Assembly (NCBI GenBank): GCA_045652135.1
Contig: JAZRTS010000155.1
Span: forward strand, 1 to 64,000
Origin: RGIG7213 sp045652135
GTDB taxonomy: Bacteria > Bacillota > Clostridia > Oscillospirales > CAG-272
DNA length: 64,000 nt
Reading direction: 5' to 3'
Made by a program: the position numbers and the translations under genes. Positions 8,548 to 17,058 of this stretch are shown here, one piece after another. A model generated the notes under the pieces. The model worked only from the letters and a program-made list of their open reading frames with translations, did not search any database and was not told the origin of the DNA. Positions within the stretch are counted from its first letter, which is position 1, and every line of letters starts with the position of its first letter.

Positions 8548-10713
8548 ATGGATATTTTAAAGACAATAGCGCAAGAGTTCAATCTTAAAGAAACACAGGT
8601 GGTTAATACGGTTGAACTTATAGATGCAGGTAACACGATTCCCTTTATCGCACGTTACAGAAAAGAGGTAACGGGCGCACTTGACGATACGGTTTTAAGA
8701 AATCTTTTTGACAGACTTAATTATCTCCGCAATCTTGAAAAGAGAAAAGAAGAAGTCCGTTCCTCCATTGAAGAACAGGGCAAGCTGACAGACGAGATAA
8801 TCGAAGCGCTTGACAAAGCGCAGATACTTACGGAGGTTGAGGATATATACCGTCCGTACAAGCCCAAGCGTAAAACAAGGGCATCTGTTGCAAGAGAAAA
8901 GGGACTTGAGCCTTTGGCACAGCTTATTTTTGAACAGAAAGAAAAATATGACGAGCCAATAATAAAGCTTGCGGAAGCTTTTATAAACGAAGAAAAGGAA
9001 GTAAATACGGCGGAAGAAGCGCTTGCAGGTGCGCTTGACATTATCGCCGAGGATGTTTCCGATGATGCAAATCTTCGCAAGGAAATAAGAAAGCTTACAT
9101 ATGACACGGGACTTATCGTAACAGTGAAAGCCAAGGATGAGGAAAGTGTATATGAAATGTACTATGAGTATTCCGAGCGTATCAACAAGATACCCTCTCA
9201 CCGTGTGCTTGCCATCAACAGAGGTGAAAAGGATGAATTCCTGAAAGTCAGCATCGATATCGCAAAGGAAACGGTGATAAATCTCATTCTTTCCAAAATT
9301 ATCACGAATAAAAACAGCGAAGCGAACGAGTATGTAACAGCCGCCGCAACAGACGGATATGAAAGACTTATCGCACCGTCTATCGAAAGGGAAATAAGAA
9401 CAGACCTTTTTGACGTTGCAAGTGAGGGAGCTATCAAGCTTTTCTCCGAAAACCTCAAAAATCTGCTTATGTCGCCGCCGCTTAAAGGCAAAACAACGCT
9501 CGGACTTGACCCCGGTTACCGCACGGGTTGTAAGCTTGCCGTTGTCGATAAAACGGGAAAGGTGCTTGATACAGCGGTAATTTACCCGACGATGAAGCAG
9601 GAATACCGTATAGAGGAAGCGAAAACTATCGTAAAGAAGCTTATAAAGCGTTACGGTGTCGATGTTGTTGCAATAGGTAACGGAACTGCATCGAAAGAGT
9701 CTGAAATATTTATTTCCGGTGTTCTCAAGGAAATGGATTGCGGATGTAAATACATAATGGTAAGCGAGGCGGGCGCATCGGTTTACTCCGCATCGAAGCT
9801 TGCCGCGGAAGAATTTCCCGACTTTGACGTTACTCAAAGAAGTGCTGTTTCTATCGCAAGACGTCTTCAGGATCCGCTTGCTGAGCTTGTAAAGATAGAT
9901 CCGAAGTCTATCGGTGTCGGTCAGTATCAGCACGATATGAAGCCTGCAAGACTTGACGAGGCGCTCAACGGTGTCGTTGAAGACTGCGTAAACTCGGTAG
10001 GCGTCGATCTTAATACAGCATCCCATTCGCTTCTTTCGTATATCGCAGGTATAAACGCGACGTCAGCGAAGAATATCGTTAAATACCGTGAGGAAAACGG
10101 TGAATTTGAAAGCCGTGCGGAGCTTTTGAAAGTTCCCCGTATAGGCGCAAAGGCTTATGAGCAGTGCGCAGGCTTCCTGCGTGTTTCGGGCGGCGACGAA
10201 ATACTTGACAATACCGGTGTTCACCCCGAATCTTACAAGGCGGCGAAGCAGTTGCTTAAAAAGTTCGGTTATACGGACGACGATGTAAAAGACGGAAATC
10301 TCGTTCTTCTGGGCGAAAAAATAAAAAAGGAAAATAAGGCAAAACTTTGCGAAGAACTCGGAGTAGGCGCTCCGACGCTCGACGATATCGTAAAAGAACT
10401 TCAGAAACCGGGACGTGATGTTCGTGATGATTTTCCGGCGCCCATACTCCGTGAGGATATACTTGATATGGCAGACCTGAAGCCGGGAATGGAGCTTACG
10501 GGTGTCGTACGTAACGTAATTGATTTCGGTGCGTTCGTTGATATCGGTGTTCATCAGGATGGACTTGTTCACATATCACAGCTTTCAAATAAATACATAA
10601 AACATCCTTCCGAAGCTGTATCCGTGGGCGATCAGGTGACAGTCTGGGTGCTTGAGGTCAATGTTCCGAAAAAGAGAATATCTCTTACTATGAAGAAACC
10701 CAAGAATGTTTGA
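8548..10713 (+). CDS. tex: Tex-type RNA-binding transcription accessory protein
   Basis: A 721-residue protein with the full Tex order: an N-terminal helical domain (MDILKTIAQEFNLK, with FIARYRKEVTG near 30), a YqgF-homologous RNase H-like domain starting at TTLGLDPGYRTGCK (about 318), tandem helix-hairpin-helix motifs (LNTASHSLLSYIAGI and LLKVPRIGAKAYEQ, about 485-540), and a C-terminal S1 domain (GMELTGVVRNVIDFGAFVDIG, about 645-715). Tex proteins bind nucleic acids and associate with transcribing polymerase and ribosomes; the exact task is debated. The ribosome site is AAGGAGAG, 7 nt upstream. It is probably in one transcript with rsuA. Confidence 0.93.
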   Translation: MDILKTIAQEFNLKETQVVNTVELIDAGNTIPFIARYRKEVTGALDDTVLRNLFDRLNYLRNLEKRKEEVRSSIEEQGKLTDEIIEALDKAQILTEVEDIYRPYKPKRKTRASVAREKGLEPLAQLIFEQKEKYDEPIIKLAEAFINEEKEVNTAEEALAGALDIIAEDVSDDANLRKEIRKLTYDTGLIVTVKAKDEESVYEMYYEYSERINKIPSHRVLAINRGEKDEFLKVSIDIAKETVINLILSKIITNKNSEANEYVTAAATDGYERLIAPSIEREIRTDLFDVASEGAIKLFSENLKNLLMSPPLKGKTTLGLDPGYRTGCKLAVVDKTGKVLDTAVIYPTMKQEYRIEEAKTIVKKLIKRYGVDVVAIGNGTASKESEIFISGVLKEMDCGCKYIMVSEAGASVYSASKLAAEEFPDFDVTQRSAVSIARRLQDPLAELVKIDPKSIGVGQYQHDMKPARLDEALNGVVEDCVNSVGVDLNTASHSLLSYIAGINATSAKNIVKYREENGEFESRAELLKVPRIGAKAYEQCAGFLRVSGGDEILDNTGVHPESYKAAKQLLKKFGYTDDDVKDGNLVLLGEKIKKENKAKLCEELGVGAPTLDDIVKELQKPGRDVRDDFPAPILREDILDMADLKPGMELTGVVRNVIDFGAFVDIGVHQDGLVHISQLSNKYIKHPSEAVSVGDQVTVWVLEVNVPKKRISLTMKKPKNV

Positions 10714-10933
10714 TTTTAATATATTAAAAAAATACACTGAACATATAACTTTTTAAAACTTATTCTGAAAAACCGTTGTGCATGTTGCACAAATTAAAGT
10801 TTTATTTTTTGGAAAACTAACTTCTTTAAAAGTTCATATTTGTTTGATATAATTGATTTCATAAATAAAAAGGTGAATTGTACCCTTTTTTCAGGGTACT
10901 TAAAATCTGAAGTAATAAAAGGAGATTTTTATA
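10714..10933. other. AT-rich leader region before the sugar ABC ATPase
   Basis: No gene is seen. TATAAT at 10848-10853 with a poor -35 could be the promoter. A hairpin GTACCCT (10880-10886) with AGGGTAC (10893-10899) lies in the leader about 35 nt before the start. There is no clear T run, so it may be a stability or regulatory hairpin rather than a terminator. I recognise no riboswitch. Confidence 0.4.
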
Positions 10934-12046
10934 ATGGCAAGCTTATCACTTAAGCACATTTACAAAAGATATCCCGGCGGCGTTGAAGCTGTTTCCGACT
11001 TCTGTCTCGAAGTTAAGGATAAAGAATTTATTATTTTCGTTGGTCCTTCCGGTTGCGGTAAGTCAACGACTCTCCGTATGATCGCAGGTCTTGAAGAAAT
11101 CACAGATGGTGAACTCTTCATCGGCGACAAGCTTGTAAACGACGTTGCTCCTAAGGACAGAGACATCGCAATGGTGTTCCAGAACTACGCTCTGTATCCT
11201 CATATGACTGTGTTTGAAAACATGGCATTCGGTCTTAAGCTCCGCAAGACACCCAAGGCTGAGATCAAGCGCAGAGTTGAAGAAGCTGCACGTATCCTCG
11301 ATATCGAACACTTGCTTGACAGACGTCCGAAGGCTCTCTCCGGCGGTCAGAAGCAGCGTGTTGCGCTCGGCCGTGCTATCGTTCGTAATCCTAAGGTCTT
11401 CCTTCTCGACGAACCGCTTTCAAACCTCGATGCTAAGCTCCGTGCTGCCATGCGTTCAGAGCTTACAAAGCTCCACAAGAAGCTCGAAACAACGTTCGTA
11501 TACGTTACGCACGACCAGGTAGAGGCTATGACAATGGCTACACGTATCGTTGTTATGAAGGATGGTAAGATCCAGCAGGTAGATACACCTCAAAATCTCT
11601 ACGACAAGCCCAACAGAGTATTCGTTGCAGGCTTTATCGGTACACCTCAAATGAACTTTATCGAAGCTAACCTCACAAAGGAAGGCAGCGATGTTTACGT
11701 TGAATTCCAGGGTAACAAGATGAAGCTTCCCGCTGAAAAGGCAAACGCTCCCGAACTCAAGGAATATATCGGCAAGGAAGTTATTGTCGGTATCAGACCT
11801 GAGTGTATCCACGATGAGCCTATGTATCTTTCACAGTATGCTGAATCAACAATTGATACATACGTAGAAGTTACAGAGCTTATGGGCGCTGAAATCTACC
11901 TCTATATCAAGACAGGTGAGCAGAACCTTATTGCACGTGTTTCCTCACGTTCACAGGCAAGAGCAGGTGACAATATCAAGGTTGCATTTGTCGTTTCCAG
12001 AATGCACATCTTCGATAAGGACACAGAGGCTTGCATTATCCACTGA
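10934..12046 (+). CDS. ABC transporter ATP-binding protein, MsmK/UgpC/MalK type
   Basis: A 370-residue ATPase with Walker A GPSGCGKST (about 38-46), Q-loop VFQNYALYPHMTV, signature LSGGQKQRV, Walker B VFLLDEPLSNLDA, switch His in VTHDQVEAMT, and a C-terminal TOBE/MalK regulatory region (about 235-370). It powers uptake of oligosaccharides or glycerol phosphates by import ABC systems. No permease or binding-protein gene is adjacent, so it is probably the shared ATPase serving several sugar importers, as MsmX/MsmK do. Codons differ from the flanking genes (many GCT, CTC, ATC and CGT), as expected for high expression. The ribosome site AAAGGAG lies 9 nt upstream and a strong terminator follows. 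Confidence 0.92.
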   Translation: MASLSLKHIYKRYPGGVEAVSDFCLEVKDKEFIIFVGPSGCGKSTTLRMIAGLEEITDGELFIGDKLVNDVAPKDRDIAMVFQNYALYPHMTVFENMAFGLKLRKTPKAEIKRRVEEAARILDIEHLLDRRPKALSGGQKQRVALGRAIVRNPKVFLLDEPLSNLDAKLRAAMRSELTKLHKKLETTFVYVTHDQVEAMTMATRIVVMKDGKIQQVDTPQNLYDKPNRVFVAGFIGTPQMNFIEANLTKEGSDVYVEFQGNKMKLPAEKANAPELKEYIGKEVIVGIRPECIHDEPMYLSQYAESTIDTYVEVTELMGAEIYLYIKTGEQNLIARVSSRSQARAGDNIKVAFVVSRMHIFDKDTEACIIH

Positions 12047-12073
12047 TAACGGCGGAAATTAATTGATATATCC

Positions 12074-12105
12074 AAAGCAGCCGGCATATTTTGTTCGGCT
12101 GCTTT
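12074..12105 (+). terminator. terminator after the sugar ABC ATPase gene
   Basis: A 10-bp stem AAAGCAGCCG (12074-12083) with CGGCTGCTTT (12096-12105), 28 nt past the stop. Confidence 0.75.
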
Positions 12106-12146
12106 GTCGATAGAACAATAGTTACTATATGAAAGGAATTTAAGCT

Positions 12147-14147
12147 ATGAAGAAAAAGATCATATCGGGCGGTTTATTGCTTGCAATGCTCGTTTCGGCT
12201 GTTCTTACGTCTTGTTCAGGCGGTGATACGACTGACACAAACGCTCCTTCCGATACTTCTGCTTCTGTTGTTACCGATGCTGAAGGTAATACAGTTACGG
12301 ATGCTGAAGGTAATACGGTAACGGAAGCCGTGGATACTGAACCCGAACCCGAAGCCCCCTATCCTACGGAAAATGATAATTTTGCAGGAACGCCTGCATA
12401 TACGGTTGAAGGCGACAACATAATTGTTGACGGAGTCGCTTATCCCAATAAAAACAACTTTAATTGCGGTCCGCTCGTTGCTGTTGACGATGTGGATCGT
12501 GAACTTAAAACCGCTGAAACGTCTAAAAATTACGTATCTGAAGGCAAATACGTCGGTCTGTTCTACTTCCTTTGGATGGGTGAACACGGCGACAGCGGCA
12601 TATTCGACATTTCCAAGATACTTGAAGAAGGCGGCGCTGCTGCAAGACGTTCCACATACAGGGGTTGGGGACCGCAGGGCGCGATGCATTTCTTTGCAGA
12701 ACCCCTTTACGGTTACTATTACAGTTCGGACAAATGGGTTATGCGTAAGCATGCAGAGGAACTTGCAAATGCAAATGTCGACTTCCTCTATATCGACGTA
12801 ACAAACGGTTATCCCTACGTTGAGAACGCAAAGGCACTTATGGAAGTGCTTCATGAAATGAATGAACAGGGCTGGGATGCTCCCCAGATAGTATTCTATA
12901 CACACACAAATTCTGCTGATGTCGTTTCATCTCTCTACGGCTGGATCTATGCAAGAAACTTTTGTAAAGACACGTGGTTTATGGTTGACGGTAAGCCCCT
13001 CATTATTGCTTACGAAAATGAGATCTCGCAGTATCATATAAAGAACTTCTTCTCATACCGTGTTCCGCAGTGGCCTAATCAGGATGCTGTTCCTTCGGGC
13101 GGTTGGCCCTGGATGGACTTTGAGCGTCCTCAGCGTGTATTCAAGAATAACGGTGTTGACGAAGCGATAAGTGTTTCTATAGCGCAGCACTCAGGTACTG
13201 TATGCTTCTCCGACTCAGCTGTTTACGGAAGTAACAAGAACTGCGGCAGAAGCTACCACAACGGCAGAAATGACAGATCTGAGGGTGCATATCTCTACGG
13301 CTATAACTTCCAGGAACAGTGGGATCGTGCGCTCGAAGCGGACGTACCGTACGTTCTTGTTACAAGCTGGAACGAATGGGTCGCACAGCGTCAGGATGGC
13401 GGTACGAACAACAGAGTCGTATTTATAGATACGTGTGACATCGAATTCTCACGTGATGCCGAAATGATGCGCGGCGGTTATTTCGATAACTACTATATGC
13501 AGCTTATCGACAATATCAGAGCATACAAGGGAACTGCTCCCACACTTGTTCAGGATACAAGAAAGATAATAGACATAAACGGCTCATTCGATCAGTGGAA
13601 TGATATTCTCGTAACATACAGCGACTTCAAGGGTGACACGGCAGACAGAAACAATATGTCCTTCGGCAAAAAGACATTGACTGATACATCGGGCAGAAAT
13701 GATATCGTGGCATCCAAGGTCGTTTACGATACAAAATATGCTTACTTCTACGTTGAAACAGCTGCTGATATAACGGCGGCAGATACGAATTCCACATGGA
13801 TGCAGCTCTTTATCAATTCTGATAATGCTACAACAGGCTGGTATGGTTATGATTACATAATCAACCACAAGGCTTCATCCGACGCAAAGACAACGCTTGC
13901 AAAGTCCACATCAGACGATGCATTTGCATTTGAAACTGCAGAAGAACTCGATTATAAGGTAGAGGGCAACAAGATGATGATCAGAGTTCCGTTGAAATCT
14001 CTCGGTATCAAGGATTACACGAAGATCAAGTTCTCGTTCAAGTGGGCTGACAGTGACGATGTCATCGATACGATGGAAGAAATGTATACATCCGGTGACT
14101 CAGCACCTCACGGAAGACTCAACTTTATATTCCAGAACTACAAATAA
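12147..14147 (+). CDS. lipoprotein with GH71/GH99-like barrel and C-terminal DOMON/CBM9-like domain
   Basis: A 666-residue surface lipoprotein: signal peptide with lipobox LTSC (Cys near 23), then an acidic Thr-rich linker with a tandem repeat VTDAEGNT. The central region (about 120-450) looks like a glycosidase TIM barrel of the GH71/GH99-like group: YVGLFYFLWMGEHG at the start, FLYIDVTNGYPY, an acidic strand with PLIIAYENE, and the C-terminal motif LVTSWNEWVAQR. These enzymes act on alpha-glucans or mannans; the substrate here is unknown. From about 455 to the end is a beta domain beginning IDINGSFDQWNDI, like the DOMON/CBM9-type domains at 31087, 44995 and 46395. The neighbouring sugar ABC ATPase fits a glycan-use role. 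The family assignment is by motif only. Confidence 0.6.
   Translation: MKKKIISGGLLLAMLVSAVLTSCSGGDTTDTNAPSDTSASVVTDAEGNTVTDAEGNTVTEAVDTEPEPEAPYPTENDNFAGTPAYTVEGDNIIVDGVAYPNKNNFNCGPLVAVDDVDRELKTAETSKNYVSEGKYVGLFYFLWMGEHGDSGIFDISKILEEGGAAARRSTYRGWGPQGAMHFFAEPLYGYYYSSDKWVMRKHAEELANANVDFLYIDVTNGYPYVENAKALMEVLHEMNEQGWDAPQIVFYTHTNSADVVSSLYGWIYARNFCKDTWFMVDGKPLIIAYENEISQYHIKNFFSYRVPQWPNQDAVPSGGWPWMDFERPQRVFKNNGVDEAISVSIAQHSGTVCFSDSAVYGSNKNCGRSYHNGRNDRSEGAYLYGYNFQEQWDRALEADVPYVLVTSWNEWVAQRQDGGTNNRVVFIDTCDIEFSRDAEMMRGGYFDNYYMQLIDNIRAYKGTAPTLVQDTRKIIDINGSFDQWNDILVTYSDFKGDTADRNNMSFGKKTLTDTSGRNDIVASKVVYDTKYAYFYVETAADITAADTNSTWMQLFINSDNATTGWYGYDYIINHKASSDAKTTLAKSTSDDAFAFETAEELDYKVEGNKMMIRVPLKSLGIKDYTKIKFSFKWADSDDVIDTMEEMYTSGDSAPHGRLNFIFQNYK
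12270..12317 (+). repeat. two tandem 24-bp units in the lipoprotein linker
   Basis: Units 12270-12293 and 12294-12317 differ at two positions and each encodes VTDAEGNT. A third degenerate copy follows (VTEA). The repeat gives a flexible spacer whose length can change by slippage. Confidence 0.85.
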
Positions 14148-14156
14148 TCAACACAT

Positions 14157-14182
14157 GCGGACGCTTGATTTCAAGCGTCCGC
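14157..14182 (+). terminator. terminator after the GH71/99-like gene
   Basis: A near-perfect GC-rich stem (14157-14168 with 14171-14182) occurs 9 nt past the stop, followed by AATATTTTG. Confidence 0.75.
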
Positions 14183-14222
14183 AATATTTTGCAAAAAAAA
14201 TAATTTTTTTTGCAAAAAGGTA

Positions 14223-14250
14223 TTGACAAATCGAAAAAAATGTGTATAAT
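14223..14250 (+). promoter_or_regulatory. promoter for tRNA-Leu
   Basis: TTGACA (14223-14228), 16-nt spacer, TATAAT (14245-14250), 39 nt before the tRNA. Confidence 0.8.
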
Positions 14251-14289
14251 ATACAATGTTGTGTGAAACACACGACAACAACGAAATAC

Positions 14290-14374
14290 GCGAGAGTGGC
14301 GGAACTGGCAGACGCGCACGTTTGAGGGGCGTGTGGATTTCACCGTACGGGTTCAAGTCCCGTTTCTCGCACCA
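14290..14374 (+). tRNA. tRNA-Leu (anticodon GAG)
   Basis: Acceptor stem GCGAGAG pairs with TTCTCGC. The anticodon stem-loop is CACGT-TTGAGGG-GCGTG, giving GAG. A long variable arm of class II type and the T arm GGGTTCAAGTCCC follow. CCA is encoded at 14372-14374. A perfect 14-bp terminator starts 5 nt later. Confidence 0.95.
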
Positions 14375-14379
14375 TGAAG

Positions 14380-14416
14380 AAAATCTCTTTTGTCCGATAG
14401 ACAAAAGAGATTTTTT
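14380..14416 (+). terminator. terminator after tRNA-Leu
   Basis: A 14-bp stem AAAATCTCTTTTGT (14380-14393) with ACAAAAGAGATTTT (14401-14414), then a T run. Palindrome array A begins 11 nt after the stem. Confidence 0.85.
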
Positions 14417-14424
14417 CAATGATT

Positions 14425-14583
14425 CCGTTCCTTGCGGTAACGGATGATATAGCTGACGCTATGATATCTGCTTCGAAGATGATATACGCTTCGCGTGTGA
14501 AGGAACGGATATTATATCATATTTGCATAGCAAATATATCATACGGCACAAGCCGTATATCATATCGCATAGAGATGTATCAT
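14425..14583. repeat. palindrome array A (GATGATATA / TATATCAT linkers)
   Basis: Short unrelated palindromes alternate with a near-constant linker. The left half is enclosed by a 9-bp inverted repeat CCGTTCCTT (14425-14433) / AAGGAACGG (14500-14508) and carries linkers in the orientation GATGATATA. The right half has the inverse orientation (ATATCAT), with palindromes such as ATTTGcatagCAAAT and ACGGCacaaGCCGT. It starts just past the tRNA-Leu terminator. Arrays B and C share this layout. No protein is encoded. Confidence 0.75.
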
Positions 14584-14673
14584 TTAAAATGGGAATGAGG
14601 ATTTATGTCGGAAAATAAAGTGCTTTGAAAGAAAATATAAAGTAACAAAATTAAAATATTTTCCGTTTTACTA

Positions 14674-14702
14674 TTGACAAAACGAGTGTTTTGTGATATA
14701 TT
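14674..14702 (+). promoter_or_regulatory. promoter for the tRNA-Ser pair
   Basis: TTGACA (14674-14679), 17-nt spacer, TATATT (14697-14702), 18 nt before tRNA-Ser(TGA). Confidence 0.7.
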
Positions 14703-14720
14703 TATACCGTTGATTGTTGT

Positions 14721-14811
14721 GGAGGGATGTCCGAGCGGTTTAAGGAGCTGGTCTTGAAAACCAGTGACTCGTTCACTCGAGCCGTGAGTTCGAATCTCAC
14801 TCCCTCCGCCA
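14721..14811 (+). tRNA. tRNA-Ser (anticodon TGA)
   Basis: Acceptor GGAGGGA pairs with TCCCTCC. The anticodon loop CTTGAAA gives TGA. There is a long variable arm, and CCA is encoded at 14809-14811. It is probably co-transcribed with the next tRNA, 37 nt downstream, as no terminator lies between. Confidence 0.95.
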
Positions 14812-14848
14812 ACTTTACAACAAAAAAAGAATAAAAGATCCTCACCGT

Positions 14849-14939
14849 GGAGAAGTACTCAAGCTGGTGAAGAGGCGCCCCTGCTAAGGGTGTAGGGCGG
14901 GAAACCGTCGCGAGAGTTCAAATCTCTCCTTCTCCGCCA
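14849..14939 (+). tRNA. tRNA-Ser (anticodon GCT)
   Basis: Acceptor GGAGAAG pairs with CTTCTCC. The anticodon loop CTGCTAA gives GCT. Class II variable arm, T arm GAGAGTTCAAATCTCTC, encoded CCA at 14937-14939. Confidence 0.95.
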
Positions 14940-14941
14940 CG

Positions 14942-14976
14942 TTATGCTTGCTGTTGCTATTCAATAGCAAGCATAA
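14942..14976 (+). terminator. terminator after the tRNA-Ser pair
   Basis: An 11-bp stem TTATGCTTGCT (14942-14952) with AGCAAGCATAA (14966-14976) followed by TCTTTTATT, 2 nt past the CCA. Confidence 0.75.
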
Positions 14977-14989
14977 TCTTTTATTACGG

Positions 14990-15224
14990 TTGCTTACATA
15001 GTAGCCTTTACTATTTCATTGCCCTTTGAGGACAGCCCCGGTATTAAGCCGCAGCGCACACTTAAAAGCGTGCAAGTATCATTTATCCCCTTGCTATGTC
15101 GTAGCCCATAATCGGGAAGGCATCCCGAAGTTGAAACGCTTGTGCGTTTTCGGTCAATGGCTTGCCGTAGAACGGCGGCAAGTGGAAAGTAAAGCAGTGC
15201 CGTTATTTGATTGTCAATGAACAA
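14990..15224. other. possible mobile-element or gene remnant between tRNA-Ser and a lipoprotein gene
   Basis: About 235 bp that looks richer in G+C than the surrounding intergenic DNA. Short frames run on both strands (plus 15026-15220, minus 14994-15224), neither with a convincing ribosome site or recognisable domain. Its position next to a tRNA cluster, and a texture unlike the host intergenic DNA, suggest decayed imported sequence. This is an impression only. Confidence 0.25.
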
Positions 15225-15239
15225 ATATTCAAAAAAAAC

Positions 15240-15276
15240 AATAAATATCCCCCCGTTTTACGGGGGGATATTTATT
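15240..15276. terminator. bidirectional terminator, 17-bp stem
   Basis: A perfect 17-bp stem (15240-15256 with 15260-15276) with core CCCCCCGT/ACGGGGGG and loop TTT. It lies 16 nt past the stop of the minus-strand lipoprotein gene and has A/T flanks suited to both directions. Confidence 0.85.
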
Positions 15277-15292
15277 GCCGTTATTTAATTTT

Positions 15293-16198
15293 TTAATAAA
15301 GTAAATATATATTGTAGCCGTCACCTATTGGCTCAAAATATACAGTAAAATATTTTAAAGGGTGAGCACCGCCGTACATCATATACATATCATTAAATGT
15401 AAGGACTTCATCATGCAGACGATTTTTAAGCCATTCGCCGCTTAATTCTGCATCCGCATATTGCGGAACAAACCACGACGAATTATCGGGAGTAACTACA
15501 ACACCGTCGTTGTATACGGTGATATGTTGCATACCCACGGTTGCACCGAGGGCGGCAAGGTCGTTTTGTATAGCTTCGACGTCAAGCGGATAATCGCAGG
15601 GACTTTTTACCGGGGGTGTCGTTTCCGCATCTGTTACGGGTGCTGTTGTTTCTGTAGGCTTCGTTGTTTCAACAGGCTTTGCTGTTGTTTCGATAGGCTT
15701 TGTTGTATCAACGGGTTTTGTAGTTTCAACGGGTTTCGACGTTGTTTCAATCGGTTTCGTTGTATCTTTTGGTTTTACTGTTGTATCGTTCTGCTTCGAT
15801 GTCGTTGTGCCGGGTGACGTTTCATCGGGGGAAGTTGTCATAGCATCGGTGACAGCTTCGGTGTCCTCTACAGGTTCGGATATATCGGGTATGTCCTCGC
15901 TCGGTGTTTCTCCCGCCGTTTCGTCGTTTGTATTATCTTCGCTTTCATTCGGTATATCTTCTAATATATCCCCGTCGGTGTCGGTCGGTGTATCTTCGAT
16001 CGGCGTGCCTGTATTCGTATCGATCTCTATATCGATTCCCGTACTGTATTCGGTATCATCATAGGTATCTGTCTGCTCGGTCTGATGCTCTGTGTGTATA
16101 TCTTCGGTGTATTCGCTTTGATATGTGCCTTTAGGCTCACAAGAAATGCACATTACCATCGATAATGCAAGAATTGTCAATAAAGCTCGTCTGAACAC
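15293..16198 (-). CDS. lipoprotein with long acidic and Thr/Pro repeat stalk
   Basis: A protein of 301 residues. I chose the GTG at 16196-16198 because CTCCT (16206-16210) gives AGGAG 7 nt upstream on the minus strand; the frame extends to 16489 without support. The signal peptide ends in lipobox CISC. An Asp/Glu/Thr-rich stretch follows, then a stalk of repeated TTKPxET units (roughly residues 140-200), typical of wall-spanning spacers. The C-terminal 95 residues (from CDYPLDVEAIQNDL) form a small globular domain of unknown type with YFTVYFEPIGDGYNIYLLY at the end. It is likely anchored in the membrane with the small domain held beyond the wall. Function unknown. Confidence 0.7.
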   Translation of the reverse strand: MFRRALLTILALSMVMCISCEPKGTYQSEYTEDIHTEHQTEQTDTYDDTEYSTGIDIEIDTNTGTPIEDTPTDTDGDILEDIPNESEDNTNDETAGETPSEDIPDISEPVEDTEAVTDAMTTSPDETSPGTTTSKQNDTTVKPKDTTKPIETTSKPVETTKPVDTTKPIETTAKPVETTKPTETTAPVTDAETTPPVKSPCDYPLDVEAIQNDLAALGATVGMQHITVYNDGVVVTPDNSSWFVPQYADAELSGEWLKNRLHDEVLTFNDMYMMYGGAHPLKYFTVYFEPIGDGYNIYLLY

Positions 16199-16226
16199 GG
16201 TATCACTCCTTTTAAATTTATTGGTA

Positions 16227-16255
16227 TTGACAAAACTGATTGAATATGCTATTAT
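16227..16255 (+). promoter_or_regulatory. promoter for the 216-residue membrane protein gene
   Basis: TTGACA (16227-16232), 17-nt spacer, TATTAT (16250-16255), about 60 nt before the ATG. Confidence 0.7.
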
Positions 16256-16315
16256 ATATATGTAAGGAGCGCATCCGGTAATGTATTTGACTCCTAGTTG
16301 TAAAGGAGATAGTTC

Positions 16316-16966
16316 ATGGAACATGTTGAGACTCAGAGAAAGGCCGTTTTTCCTATTGTGCTTGCTGTACTCCAAGTTGTTGTGGTACTGGTTCTGATAT
16401 CTTTCAGTTTTATGACTGGTGGATATCAGAAGGGTTTTTTTGATTTGGATGATATTCTTTTTGAAGGTATTTCCTCGTTTGCCAATCAATCCGATTATGA
16501 TATTGTCATTGCAGCAGGTCGCCGCCTTGCTTTCCTTTCCCTTTTGGTTTTTGGCAGTATTTTACTGGTGATATTTTTGAAAAGCAAGGCCAGAAGCTCT
16601 TTGCCGTCGTCCATCAGATCCCGTATTGTGGCACAGATCCTTTCCAATGCAATATTTTTGTTCTTTGCTTTTCTCCTTGTTGTGTACGAATTCAGCGGTT
16701 TTACCCGGATTTTGCTGTACCCTGCGGTGCTTGTCTGCGCCGTGATCTATGTAATCGTTACCACCAAATATTCTGTTCGTGCAGGCGCAACCGCATTGAT
16801 TTTACAGGCTTTGGCTTTTCTGGCCGCGTTCTATATTGTGTGGCTGATATGTCCGCTTTTCGGCGCACTTATGGTAGTTCTCGGTGACATTTTCTCCTTC
16901 CTGCTGGTATTGCTGCTGTTGAGCGGAGGATCTTCCACCTTTGTGCGCATTATCATCCGCTTGTAA
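16316..16966 (+). CDS. unknown multi-span membrane protein, possibly acquired
   Basis: 216 residues with about five predicted membrane segments (roughly 12-35, 66-88, 108-128, 132-150, 158-205), no enzymatic motif and no recognised family. The ribosome site AAAGGAG lies 7 nt upstream of the ATG. The gene favours CTG, TTG and TTC codons more than its neighbours, which prefer CTT and CTC, and it sits in a segment of repeats next to tRNA genes. Acquisition by transfer is therefore plausible. A terminator hairpin (17024-17055) and palindrome array B follow. Confidence 0.6.
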   Translation: MEHVETQRKAVFPIVLAVLQVVVVLVLISFSFMTGGYQKGFFDLDDILFEGISSFANQSDYDIVIAAGRRLAFLSLLVFGSILLVIFLKSKARSSLPSSIRSRIVAQILSNAIFLFFAFLLVVYEFSGFTRILLYPAVLVCAVIYVIVTTKYSVRAGATALILQALAFLAAFYIVWLICPLFGALMVVLGDIFSFLLVLLLLSGGSSTFVRIIIRL

Positions 16967-17023
16967 TCAATGAAAAAGAGCGGATTTTTTAGATGCCCGA
17001 GCTGAACAATTCCACCCCCCACC

Positions 17024-17055
17024 AAAAATCGACAGGTTTCGACCTGTCGATTTTT
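17024..17055 (+). terminator. terminator after the membrane protein gene
   Basis: A 14-bp stem AAAAATCGACAGGT (17024-17037) with ACCTGTCGATTTTT (17042-17055), loop TTCG. It leads directly into array B. Confidence 0.85.
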
Positions 17056-17058
17056 TAT

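Noticed and set aside
8695..10026. 443-codon open frame on the minus strand opposite tex
   Set aside because: It is a shadow of the tex coding frame: no ribosome site, no domain, Cys- and Arg-rich text typical of antisense frames, while tex is intact and well conserved.
10880..10899. Riboswitch before the sugar ABC ATPase
   Set aside because: Only one 7-bp hairpin is visible and no known aptamer core was recognised.
12216..12905. 229-codon minus-strand frame opposite the GH71/99-like gene
   Set aside because: Antisense shadow; Ile/Arg/Cys-rich text without domain or ribosome site.
15026..15220. 64-codon plus-strand gene and its 76-codon antisense partner
   Set aside because: Neither has a ribosome site or recognisable domain. 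The region is kept only as a possible remnant.
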